Assembly (NCBI RefSeq): GCF_000472965.1
Contig: NZ_AXAU01000017.1
Coordinates: 94,141-158,140 of the forward strand
From: Bradyrhizobium murdochi
Lineage (GTDB): Bacteria; Pseudomonadota; Alphaproteobacteria; Rhizobiales; Xanthobacteraceae
DNA length: 64,000 nucleotides
Direction: 5' to 3'
Part shown: positions 25,087-33,756 of the stretch, piece after piece
Position numbering within the stretch: the first letter of the stretch is position 1
How the letters are laid out: each line of letters starts with the position of its first letter
Translations under genes and position numbers: made by a program
Notes under the pieces: generated by a model
The model's database searches: none
What the model saw: the letters and a program-made list of their open reading frames with translations, nothing else
What the model was told of the DNA's origin: nothing

Positions 25087-26526
25087 TCAGAATACATTAT
25101 ATCCGGGCGCCAGCAGATGTTGTGGATCGTAGCGCCGCTTGGCTTCGCGAAACTGCGGCCAGCTTGATCCAAAGTGAACCTCCCAATCGCCAGGCAACAT
25201 GGCGAAGGCACCGACCGGATACTGAACGCCGCCGGCTTCGCGAATGCGATCGTAGAGCGTACGATTTTCCGCAACCATCCGCTCCGCCACCGCCACATCG
25301 TTCGTTGCGGGGATGCGAATGAGATTGAAGACGAAGACCATGTCTTCCTTCGGCAGGCGAACCAGCGGCGTATGAAACGCCCGCGTGAGCAAAGGGTAGA
25401 GAGTTATCCGCCCGAACGGACCAACAGCATCGCCCTTCAGGCCAGCCAGAATATCGCCGGCGACCCGTTCGACGTTGCTGCCGCGCAGGAACGTCAAAAA
25501 CCAGGGCTGCGGATTGGACCATTGGCCTTTGGAGCGCAGCAGATTTTCGAATTTTCCAAACGCCAGGGCATCCTCGCGATAGGTCAGGTCGGCGATGACG
25601 GCGGCGCCGCGCTCATCCGACAATCCGGAAAGCACCACCTTGTCATCGGGAGCCGAGCCGCTGCCGTAAGGTATCGCGCCGTCGAGCTGGTACCGCCAAC
25701 CGCCGCTGCCATCGGGAAGAATGGCCCCCTGCAACTGGTCGAAGCGCCCTTCCGTCAGCACGCGCCGCTGGTCCGCCGTCAGCGATGACAAATCGCGGTA
25801 GAAGAGCTGAAAGCGCCTGATACGCTCGGGAGCGCGCACCAGACGCAGCGTTGCCCGCGCAACGATGCCGCATTGGCCTAGGCCGGCGCGGACGCCGTCG
25901 AAGAGATCGGCGTTAGCGGCCGCCGAGCAACTCAGTTCATTGCCATTACCCGTCACCACGTCCAGCGCGATGACGTTGTCGGTTTGCATGCCATGCCGGG
26001 ATGACGTCGCGCCGATGCCGCCCACCGCGATCGTTCCTCCGACCGATAGGCCGAGATAGTTGGTCAGCACTGGCGGCGTGAGTCCCTGCGCCAGGGTCGC
26101 GTCGAGCAGATCTTTCCACGTCGCTCCGGCATCGACCACGACGCGATCGTGCTGGATCTCGCGGATCGCGTTCATCGCGCTCATATCGACTACGACGCCG
26201 TCCTCGGACAGCGAGCGGCCAAAGATCGAGTGGCCCTGCCCGCGCGCCGCCACCTTGACATCAGCGCCTCTGGCCCAGCGCATCAGGCCCGCAATGTCGG
26301 CGCTCGATGTGGGCCTGAGCACGCCGCGCGGTTGCTTGTGAATGAGGCGGCCAAAATCATGGGCTGCGGCGGCGCGCACCTCCGGCTCAAGGCGGACATT
26401 GGCAGGCAGATGCGGACCGTCTGCCGACGCCGCCTGTGCCGATGCTGCCAAGGCGCTGGCGTGCGAAGCGAGCGCAGCGGTGACGCCGAGGCCCGCGCCC
26501 AAGAACATACGTCTGTCCGACGGCAT
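25087..26526 (-). CDS. Tat-exported FAD-binding oxidoreductase, cytokinin dehydrogenase-like
   Basis: A 479-residue protein preceded by a strong AAGGAGGG site. The N-terminus has a Tat motif (SDRRMFLGAG) and cleavage-like region, so it should be exported folded with FAD. ARGQGHSIFG contains His99, the residue that binds FAD covalently in GHS-type enzymes. YLGLSVGGTIAVGGIG, RHGMQTDNV, LDVVTGNG and the C-terminal DWEVHFGSSWPQF and KRRYDPQHLLAPG closely match plant cytokinin dehydrogenases as I recall them. In maize CKX1 the base Asp169 stands in a TDYL motif; here that place reads TNYL (Asn156). Activity on cytokinins is therefore uncertain; another amine or alcohol is possible. Confidence 0.8.
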   Translation of the reverse strand: MPSDRRMFLGAGLGVTAALASHASALAASAQAASADGPHLPANVRLEPEVRAAAAHDFGRLIHKQPRGVLRPTSSADIAGLMRWARGADVKVAARGQGHSIFGRSLSEDGVVVDMSAMNAIREIQHDRVVVDAGATWKDLLDATLAQGLTPPVLTNYLGLSVGGTIAVGGIGATSSRHGMQTDNVIALDVVTGNGNELSCSAAANADLFDGVRAGLGQCGIVARATLRLVRAPERIRRFQLFYRDLSSLTADQRRVLTEGRFDQLQGAILPDGSGGWRYQLDGAIPYGSGSAPDDKVVLSGLSDERGAAVIADLTYREDALAFGKFENLLRSKGQWSNPQPWFLTFLRGSNVERVAGDILAGLKGDAVGPFGRITLYPLLTRAFHTPLVRLPKEDMVFVFNLIRIPATNDVAVAERMVAENRTLYDRIREAGGVQYPVGAFAMLPGDWEVHFGSSWPQFREAKRRYDPQHLLAPGYNVF

Positions 26527-26789
26527 GAAGCCCTCCTTGTCCAGAGGCCGTGATGCTCACCCCCAAAGCTGCGGCCTCACCCGGCATGAGACAATGACTG
26601 CCACGCCGGATGGACATTCCCGAAAACCGGGAGAATCCCGGCCGCGATCTCTCACCTTGCGTTCCCCGGACGCTGCGCCGCGTCCGGGACACGAGATTGT
26701 CGTCTCGCATCTCTCCGCGCATGGCCGTTTTCGCCGGATTTACGTCATTTCAGGCGGATGACTGCGGCTGTAGAGTGCGGTTGGTCGAT

Positions 26790-27965
26790 ATGAGTGAGGC
26801 GCGTGCCGGCAAACCGATGAATTCGCGACGTGTATTGTGGAGTGCGCTCGGCGCAGTCGCGCTTGTCGCCGTGATCGGCGGAGCCTGGATTTTCTCGTTG
26901 CCACCGGCGCCCTCGGCCGCGGCCCCGCCGGCGATCGCGCCCGACGAGCGCGATGCGACGATCGCGGCACTGAAGCCGCCGAAGCGGCAGCGCCCGCTGA
27001 TCGCCATTATCGGGATCAACGACGCCACCGAGACCACCGACTATCTCATGCCCTATGGCATTCTCAAGCGCGCCGACGTCGCCGATGTCGTCACGCTGGC
27101 GACGAGACCGGGGCCGGTGACGCTCTATCCCACGCTCAAGGTCGAACCGCAGGCGACCGTGGCGGAGTTCGATGCGCAGCATTCTGACGGCGCCGACTAT
27201 GTCATCGTCCCCGCCATGAGCCGCGACGACGATCCCGAAGCGCTGCAATGGATCCGAAGCCAGTCGGCCAAGGGTGCAATCGTGATTGGCGTCTGCGTCG
27301 GCGCCAAAGTGGTCGGCGATGCCGGGCTGCTGCACGACAGGCAGGCCACGACGCACTGGTATTCCGTCAAGGAATTGCGCAGCAAGCATCCCACTATGCG
27401 CTACGTCAAAGACCGGCGGCTGGTGGTCGACAAGGGCGTGGCGACGACCACCGGGATCACGGCGTCGATGCCGATGTCGCTCACCTTGATCGAGGCGATT
27501 GCCGGCCCCGACAAGGCGCGCGCCGTCGGCCGCGAGATCGGCCTCGCCGAGTGGGATGTGCGCCACAACAGCGACGCATTCAAGTTCACGCGCCCATTTG
27601 CGCTGACGGCTATCCGCAACACGGCCGCGTTCTGGGCGCATGAGCGGCTCGGCATCGAGCTCAAGAGTGGCGTCGACGAAGTGTCGCTGGCGCTCGTCAC
27701 AGATGCCTGGTCACGAACCTATCGCTCACAGGCGGTGACGTTCGCCAGTGCGGCCGGCGCGCAGCAGAGTCGCGGCGGCTTGCGGATACTTCCCGACCAG
27801 GTCGCGGCGAACTGGCCCGCGGCGCGATTACTGCCGTCTGTCGCAGATCGCAAGCCAGCGGAAGCGCTGGACCACGCGCTTGCGGGCATTGCCGCGCGCT
27901 ACGGAACAGATACCGCCGACTTCGTCGCGATGCAGTTGGAATATCCGAAGCGTCCAGCGCCGTAG
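26790..27965 (+). CDS. Membrane-anchored DJ-1/PfpI family protein
   Basis: About 391 residues from the ATG at 26790; ATG 26817 is an alternative. An N-terminal transmembrane helix (VLWSALGAVALVAVIGGAW) anchors it or acts as an uncleaved signal. The DJ-1/PfpI domain at about 70-235 has the nucleophile elbow with cysteine (VIGVCVGAKVVGDAGLL) and ATTHW, as in the amidotransferase-like sensor half of GlxA-type AraC regulators. No DNA-binding domain follows; instead there is a C-terminal region of about 150 residues that I do not recognise. It is divergent from the cytokinin-dehydrogenase-like gene. Confidence 0.8.
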   Translation: MSEARAGKPMNSRRVLWSALGAVALVAVIGGAWIFSLPPAPSAAAPPAIAPDERDATIAALKPPKRQRPLIAIIGINDATETTDYLMPYGILKRADVADVVTLATRPGPVTLYPTLKVEPQATVAEFDAQHSDGADYVIVPAMSRDDDPEALQWIRSQSAKGAIVIGVCVGAKVVGDAGLLHDRQATTHWYSVKELRSKHPTMRYVKDRRLVVDKGVATTTGITASMPMSLTLIEAIAGPDKARAVGREIGLAEWDVRHNSDAFKFTRPFALTAIRNTAAFWAHERLGIELKSGVDEVSLALVTDAWSRTYRSQAVTFASAAGAQQSRGGLRILPDQVAANWPAARLLPSVADRKPAEALDHALAGIAARYGTDTADFVAMQLEYPKRPAP

Positions 27966-28075
27966 GCTGGGCAAAGCGACGGGTCGCGCGAATGCGCGCC
28001 CGGGGCGTGCCCACCATCGAACGAGATCGTGGATGAATGGTAGGCACGGCGCTGCGCGCCTTTGCCCACCCTACG
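27963..28075. repeat. Dispersed inverted repeat, family D
   Basis: Bounded by TAGGCTGGGCAAAGCG and CGCGCCTTTGCCCACCCTAC, inverted with respect to each other. A fragment of the same family (GTAGGGTGGGCTAAGTCAAC) lies at 10478-10497, between the ribokinase and ferredoxin reductase genes. Confidence 0.75.
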
Positions 28076-28088
28076 GCACGCTCCCAGA

Positions 28089-28190
28089 CCTCATCCTGAG
28101 GAGGCGCGTCAGCGCCGTCTCGAAGGATGAATGCCACCAGCGGGCCGCATGGTTCGAGACGGCGCCAAAGCGCCTCCTCACCATGAGGGT
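28089..28190. repeat. Dispersed palindromic repeat, family A, copy 3
   Basis: CCTCATCCTGAGGAGGCGCG at the left and CGCCTCCTCACCATGAGGG at the right, with CCGTCTCGAAGGATGAATG and CATGGTTCGAGACGGCG between. It is the shortest and most regular copy in the window, directly adjoining a family D element. Confidence 0.88.
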
Positions 28191-28219
28191 TTAAGCGCGG
28201 CCACGCCGCCCCGAGCACC

Positions 28220-29302
28220 TCACCGCCACGGCTCGACGATGATCTTGGTGTGCACTTCCGGGTTGGCGAGATCGGCAAAGGCCTTGGCGACACCATCGAT
28301 GCCGACGGTGGCGGTCACCATCGAGGCGGCGTCCACCTGCCCTTCCGCGATCAGGCGGAGCGAATAGGCGAATTCTTCGGGCGTGTAGCCGAGCACGTAT
28401 TGAACGTTGAGCTCCTTCAGGATGCCGAGCATCGGCTCGGAGCGGTCGGTCTCCATGCAGACGCCGACCACGACGATGCGGGCATCGCGCGGCGCGCCCT
28501 CGAACACCTGCTGGATCAGGCCAGGCACGCCGACGCATTCGAAGATCAGCGCGGGTTTCAGCGCCGGCAACAGCGCCTGCAGCGGTGGGCGCGCGGCCTT
28601 TTCCTCCGACGACATCTGGGCGTGCTCGGCCCAGGTCGCGTAGGGCTGCGAGCGTGCGGGATCGACGACAACGTCGGCGCCGAGCTTTTCGGCGAGCGCG
28701 CGGCGTGCCGGCGAGTAATCGGCGGCCACGATCGGGTGCAATCCCCTGATCTTCAGCGCTGCGATGACGGCGAGCCCGACCGGGCCGCAGCCGATCACCA
28801 AGGGCACCTCGCCTCCCGCGATGTTGGCTTTTGCCACGGCATGAACGCCGACCGCGAGCGGTTCGGTGAGCGCGGCGTGCTCGGCGGCGAGGCCGTTCGG
28901 AACTTCGAGCAGCAGGGCTTCGCTGAGCAGCAGGCGCTCGGCATAGGCGCCGACATTGTCGTTGGAATAGCCGATGCCCTTCGGGCCTTCCGGCGTCAGC
29001 AGCGCCGGCAGCGAGCAAACCCTGGTGCCGGCCTTGAACTTGCCCGTGGTGCCAGGACCATAGTCCAGCACCTCGCAGCAGAATTCATGGCCGAACACGA
29101 CGTCGCGCGAAAGGTCCATCGGCTTGCGGCCCGGAAAATGCTTGGCGAGCTCCACCATGTGGTGCGCGTGCTTGCGCGCATGCAGGTCGGAGCCGCAGAT
29201 GCCGCAGGCCAGCGACTTCACCAGCACCTGCCCGGCACCGGGCTTCGGCTCCGGCATCTCGTCGACGACAATTTCCCCGTTGCGGAAAATGGCTGCGCGC
29301 AC
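28220..29302 (-). CDS. Zinc-dependent alcohol dehydrogenase (MDR superfamily)
   Basis: A 360-residue NAD(P)-dependent enzyme. The catalytic zinc site is shown by CGICGSDLHARKHA and GHEFCCEVLDYG. The Rossmann motif VIGCGPVGLAVIAALK is at about 170. The four-cysteine structural zinc loop of horse-liver-type enzymes is absent, being replaced by a stretch with GYSNDNVGAYAE. Substrate is unknown. It is a single gene between repeat elements. Confidence 0.9.
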   Translation of the reverse strand: MRAAIFRNGEIVVDEMPEPKPGAGQVLVKSLACGICGSDLHARKHAHHMVELAKHFPGRKPMDLSRDVVFGHEFCCEVLDYGPGTTGKFKAGTRVCSLPALLTPEGPKGIGYSNDNVGAYAERLLLSEALLLEVPNGLAAEHAALTEPLAVGVHAVAKANIAGGEVPLVIGCGPVGLAVIAALKIRGLHPIVAADYSPARRALAEKLGADVVVDPARSQPYATWAEHAQMSSEEKAARPPLQALLPALKPALIFECVGVPGLIQQVFEGAPRDARIVVVGVCMETDRSEPMLGILKELNVQYVLGYTPEEFAYSLRLIAEGQVDAASMVTATVGIDGVAKAFADLANPEVHTKIIVEPWR

Positions 29303-29341
29303 AAAGATCCTCCCGGTGATTTTTGCTCACCTTAGAGCACT

Positions 29342-29460
29342 ATCGGTTCTAATTGAAATCAGAACCGATGCGCTATTTTTTTGACGCGTTTTCTTCACGC
29401 GAACCGGGGGCCACCCCGCAGCAAGTGCGGGGCAGGCTTTCGCTCGAAAACGCTAGCGGG
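29342..29460. repeat. Dispersed palindromic repeat, family G
   Basis: ATCGGTTCT (29342-29350) and AGAACCGAT (29361-29369) are perfect arms; CCCCGCA-N5-TGCGGGG (29414-29432) forms a second hairpin; TTGACGCGTTTTCTTCACGC between them is a word I recall as frequent in Bradyrhizobium and other Rhizobiales intergenic DNA. It fills the space between the alcohol dehydrogenase start and the autotransporter stop. Confidence 0.75.
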
Positions 29461-29464
29461 AGGA

Positions 29465-32425
29465 TCACCACGAATAGCGGACAACGCCCTTGCCGGCGTA
29501 GGAACTGGTGACGTCGGACAACTGTCCCTCGAAGATCGCGGCAGCCGACCAGCCGTTCAGCCATTTCATCTCGGCCGCACCTGTGACGAGCGCGGAATCA
29601 TGCGCCTGCGCCGCGCCGTTGACGACGAAGGCCGCGCCCGGCAGTGTCTGAAAAAGCGCCGTGACGTTGCGATCGGTATTGAAATCGTGCGCCCAGGCAG
29701 CACGGCCGCGCAAGATCAGGACACCATTTTGCACGGCGTAGGACTTGTCGGTGCGAACGCCGAGTTCGCTGCGCGAGGCCGTGACGTCCTTGGCCGCATA
29801 GCTCAACGCAAAGGTGCCGGCACCCGCCAGCACCTGCTCGGCATAGGCCGGCAGGCTGTAGGTGGTGAACTGGCCGGCGGCATAGGGCGTGATGCCCATC
29901 CACGGCGTCGTATAGCGGTAACCGCCCTCGATGCGGCCGGAATAAGCGTTGGCGTTGAACTCGGCGCGCAGGCGCTCGAAGCCGGCCACTGTGACGGTGC
30001 GCTCCGTGGTTACGTCCTGCCAGCCATAGGCGGCAGCGGCGGTGACGTAAGCCTGACCCATATTGTGCCGCACGAAGGCGCCGACCTGAAACAGGTCCGA
30101 GCGCCCCGAGCCGAACCCCGAGACGCTGAAATTGGTGCCGCCGCCGGCAAGCGCAAAGCCTGCCAGCGTGTCGCGCGAGAGGCGATAATCGGCACCCACG
30201 GCAAAGCCGAAGACGCGCGCGGTCGCGTCGTTCGAGCCGAGCGCGGCATTGCCTGACGTGTTGCTGCCGCCGCCGAAGGCGGAGCCCCAGACGCTCCAGC
30301 GCTGGTCGAACAGATCGTTGCGCGCGATGTCCGTCTTGGTCGGGAATTTGGCAAAGGCATCGCGCGCGGCGCGGGGCTTCTTCGCGGCATAGCCGAGCGC
30401 GCTCTCCTCGGCGAACGGGATTGCACCGGTGTTGCCACCGAGGCCGCCATTGCGGCCCGCCACGAACGTATCCGAGATCAGCGACAGGAACAGGTTCATG
30501 GCATCGAAAGTCGCCTGCTGCGATCCGGTCGCCAGCTCACCGGAGACCTGCGTCAGGCCGGCCGGCGAGAGCGAGGCGAAACCGGCCGGAATGCCGCCGG
30601 TGGTATTGAAGAAATTGGCCAGCGCGTTGGCGACGTTCTGCTGGTTGACGTTGAGGCCGCCACCGTAGTTCAGCGCGAAATTGAGATAGACGTTGTTGGC
30701 GTTATAGCTGAGGCTCGGGTTCAGGTTCGGCGAAACGCCTGACACAACCGGGTTGAACGTGTCCGCTACGCCGCCGGTCGCGGTCAGGATCGTGTATTGC
30801 TTCGTCACCGTGCCGCTCGGAATGACCACGACGGTGGCGCCGCCGAGGGTCGCCACGCCGGTGACCCGGGTCAGATCGCTGCTCGTACCCGAGATTTCGA
30901 CCATGTAGCTCGAGGCCGCCGAGAACGTCAGGCTGCTCGCCACATTGAGAGTGCCGATCGAGTTGCCCGGCGCCAGCGCGCCGCCATTGACGACGACATT
31001 GTCGATGGTGCCGGTGCCGCCGAGCGTGCCGCCGGCGTTCACGGTCACGAGGCCATTGATGACGCCGTTGACCGAGAACGTGCCGCCAAGCACGTTCCAG
31101 TTCTGCGCGCCGGTGCCGATGACGGTCCAGTTCGAGCTGTCGACCTTGTTGAAGATCGAGAAGCCGTCATATTGCTGGCCCGCCCCGATCAGGCTGAGGT
31201 TGAAGGTATCCTTGCCGGTACCGCCGAGCTGCAACGTATCTGTTCCGTTGCCGATCACGAGGCCGTTGATGACGCTGCCGGGCCCGAGCGTCAGGGTGCT
31301 GTTGCCGCAGCCGCAGAGTTCGATCGCCGCGAATCCAGCCGCTGCATTGATCGTGCCAGAGTTGAAAACCGTGCCGGTGCCCTGGAGTAAAATACCCGTC
31401 GCGTCCGCGCCGACGTTGATCGTTCCGGTGTTGATGATGGAGTTGCTGCCGCTGAAACTGCTGACGTCGATTCCTACGGCGGCGAAGCCAATTCCGACGG
31501 TGATGGTGCCGCTGTTGGTGATGGTATTGGAATCGCCGAGCACGACGATGCCGACCGTATCGGCGACAATGCCGAGTGTATCGTCGCCGAGAAGGATACG
31601 GCCGCTGTTGCTGATCGTGGCGGACGAGCCGTTATAGGCGATGCCGGCGCTCTCGGTGCTGCCATTGATGGTGCCGAAATGGGTGATCAGGGCGCGATCG
31701 CCCTGCGCCACGATCCCGGCGGTGCTGTTGGCGACGTTGATCACGCCGCTGCTCGTGATCAGGGCATCGTTGCCGAACACATCGATTCCGACGCTGAGGG
31801 GACCCGCGTTGATCGTGCCGGCATTGTTGACGATGGCGCGATTGCCCTGCATCGAGATGCCGGAGGCTTGGCCGAATATGGTAATGATTGCGCCGGCGAG
31901 GTTGCTGACGGTGTTGTCGTCGTTGATCGCCAGGATGCCGTCCGCCGGCCCGGGCGCGGTGATCGTGATTTGGCCTGCGTTCGTCACCATGCTGTTGCCG
32001 GCGACGAAGATTCCCTGACTTAGGTCGGCCATGGTAATGACGCCGGAGGCGGCGTTGACAATCGTGTTGTTCACGCCGGCGAAGATGCCGGTGCTCAATG
32101 TCCCGCCGGTGATCGTTCCGCTGTTGGTAACGGTATTGAAGTCATTGACGCCGATGGCCGAGCCACCGCCGCCGTGGCTGACGCTCGCCCCCTCCAGCAC
32201 GCTGACGGTGAGATTGTTGACGCCGCCGCCGGCCTGAAAGCCACCGGGCGTGTTGCCGCTGCAGGTGACGGTCTGGCCGCTCGTCGCCGGATCGGGCGCA
32301 CACGCCGCGTTGGCGGGTGCCGCCGACAGGCACGCACCGAAGAGAAACGCCGACATCGCGACTGCCCACGCAGCCGCATCCCGGCGGCGTCGGCCGTGCG
32401 CCGACGATGGCAACTGAAAAAGCAA
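29465..32425 (-). CDS. Autotransporter (type V secretion) with beta-helical passenger
   Basis: About 986 residues. A signal peptide (AFLFGACLSAAPANAA) is followed by a long passenger of short repeats with N-S-G-T-I words, typical of a right-handed beta-helix, to about residue 500. A linker and a C-terminal beta-barrel of about 270 residues (WSVWGSAFGGGSNTSGNAAL onward) end in Trp, as outer-membrane barrels do. The frame opens at TTG 32425; ATG 32356 would also give a short signal peptide. An ATG at 32439 in another frame has no plausible product. Probably a surface adhesin; no enzymatic motif seen. Confidence 0.9.
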   Translation of the reverse strand: MLFQLPSSAHGRRRRDAAAWAVAMSAFLFGACLSAAPANAACAPDPATSGQTVTCSGNTPGGFQAGGGVNNLTVSVLEGASVSHGGGGSAIGVNDFNTVTNSGTITGGTLSTGIFAGVNNTIVNAASGVITMADLSQGIFVAGNSMVTNAGQITITAPGPADGILAINDDNTVSNLAGAIITIFGQASGISMQGNRAIVNNAGTINAGPLSVGIDVFGNDALITSSGVINVANSTAGIVAQGDRALITHFGTINGSTESAGIAYNGSSATISNSGRILLGDDTLGIVADTVGIVVLGDSNTITNSGTITVGIGFAAVGIDVSSFSGSNSIINTGTINVGADATGILLQGTGTVFNSGTINAAAGFAAIELCGCGNSTLTLGPGSVINGLVIGNGTDTLQLGGTGKDTFNLSLIGAGQQYDGFSIFNKVDSSNWTVIGTGAQNWNVLGGTFSVNGVINGLVTVNAGGTLGGTGTIDNVVVNGGALAPGNSIGTLNVASSLTFSAASSYMVEISGTSSDLTRVTGVATLGGATVVVIPSGTVTKQYTILTATGGVADTFNPVVSGVSPNLNPSLSYNANNVYLNFALNYGGGLNVNQQNVANALANFFNTTGGIPAGFASLSPAGLTQVSGELATGSQQATFDAMNLFLSLISDTFVAGRNGGLGGNTGAIPFAEESALGYAAKKPRAARDAFAKFPTKTDIARNDLFDQRWSVWGSAFGGGSNTSGNAALGSNDATARVFGFAVGADYRLSRDTLAGFALAGGGTNFSVSGFGSGRSDLFQVGAFVRHNMGQAYVTAAAAYGWQDVTTERTVTVAGFERLRAEFNANAYSGRIEGGYRYTTPWMGITPYAAGQFTTYSLPAYAEQVLAGAGTFALSYAAKDVTASRSELGVRTDKSYAVQNGVLILRGRAAWAHDFNTDRNVTALFQTLPGAAFVVNGAAQAHDSALVTGAAEMKWLNGWSAAAIFEGQLSDVTSSYAGKGVVRYSW

Positions 32426-32602
32426 CGCCCGAACCCCATTTTATCAGGCGCTCTGCTGGCGCCATCGGAACCCACTAACACGGGTTCCGCCGTAGAATTA
32501 CGGATGCGGGGTTGAATCGGCCAGATCTGCGCCACAACCGAGCGTTTTGCGGCGTCGCTGTGGCACCCGCGCCACGTTTTGGGCGTCCTACGAAAGGCAG
32601 GA

Positions 32603-33613
32603 TCAGGCGTTGGGCGACGCCTCGCCCGAGACCGTCAGGAGCTGCGACCGGCGGACCCGCTCGCGATGGGCGGTGTAGAGGCCGCTAGCGACGATGAAGG
32701 CGGCGCCGGTGATCGTGTAGGCATCCGGGACTTCGCCGAAGATCAGAAAGCCGAGCACGCTGACCCACAGCAATTGCGTGTAGGAAAACGGCGCCAGCAC
32801 GGAGGCGTCGGCATAGCGGAACGCCAGCACCACGATCCACTGCCCCGCGGTCGATGCGACGCCGATCAGGATGCCGAAGGCGATATCGTGCCAGGTCGGC
32901 GTCACCCAGACGAACGGCACCAGCGCGGAAAGAATGAGCAGGCCCGCGATCGACGAATAGGTCATGGTGGTGATGGCGCGCTCGGTGCCACTCATCATCC
33001 GCGTCATGATCAGCGTGCAGGCCCAGGCCAGCGCCGAGACCAGCGGAAAGAACGCCGCGGGGTGAAACGCGCCGGTGCCGGGACGCAGAATGATCAGCAC
33101 GCCGACCAGGCCGACGCCGGTCGCGATCCAGCGGCGCAGGCCGACCTTCTCGCCGAGAAAGATGATCGACAGCGCGGTGACGAACAGCGGCGCGACGAAG
33201 CCGGTGGCGGAGGCCTCTGCAATGGGAAGAAACCGCAGGCCGGAGATGAAGAACAGCGACGAGCCCAACAGCGCCGCGCCGCGCAACAGATGCAGGCCGC
33301 GGCGTTTGGTCTGCAGCGCATAGAGCGGGGAACCCGGCAGCATCGCCGGCGTCATGATCATCGCGAACACCAGGAAGCGGATCCAGGCGATCTCGATCGA
33401 AGGCAGGGTCGCGGACAGATATTTCGCCGTGACGTCGGAGGTGCCGAGAAATACCGTCGAGGCCAGCACCAGCGCGATGCCCTTGAACGGCCGATCGGCG
33501 CGCGCGGGCGCCTTGCGGATCGTCGACTTCTTTTCGGGCAAAGGCAGATGAACGCTGTCCAGCCTGGCGGCTGCGGCGGGGGGCGGTGTCACGGCAATCT
33601 CGATAGGCAGCAA
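32603..33613 (-). CDS. EamA/DMT superfamily transporter
   Basis: Up to 336 residues, with about ten hydrophobic segments in two EamA repeats (GIALVLASTVFLGTSDVTAK at about 45; FFPLVSALAWACTLIMTRMM at about 190). Each repeat ends with the family's proline/glutamate loop (FLGEKVGLRRWI; FGEVPDAYTITG). It exports or imports a small metabolite across the inner membrane; substrate unknown. The frame opens at TTG 33613; GTG 33592 is an equally good start, and the first 40 residues are polar and poorly conserved-looking. Confidence 0.88.
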   Translation of the reverse strand: MLPIEIAVTPPPAAAARLDSVHLPLPEKKSTIRKAPARADRPFKGIALVLASTVFLGTSDVTAKYLSATLPSIEIAWIRFLVFAMIMTPAMLPGSPLYALQTKRRGLHLLRGAALLGSSLFFISGLRFLPIAEASATGFVAPLFVTALSIIFLGEKVGLRRWIATGVGLVGVLIILRPGTGAFHPAAFFPLVSALAWACTLIMTRMMSGTERAITTMTYSSIAGLLILSALVPFVWVTPTWHDIAFGILIGVASTAGQWIVVLAFRYADASVLAPFSYTQLLWVSVLGFLIFGEVPDAYTITGAAFIVASGLYTAHRERVRRSQLLTVSGEASPNA

Positions 33614-33756
33614 TTTTCGAATCGGGCGAGGTTGTAAAAAACACCAATTCGCCCAATGCGACTAGGTCCGAAAACAGGATGCCGATATGCGCTGAGGGCG
33701 CGATGGCAACACTTTGTTAAGGCAATACTTTGTTAAGGACTGCGCAGATGAGCGCG

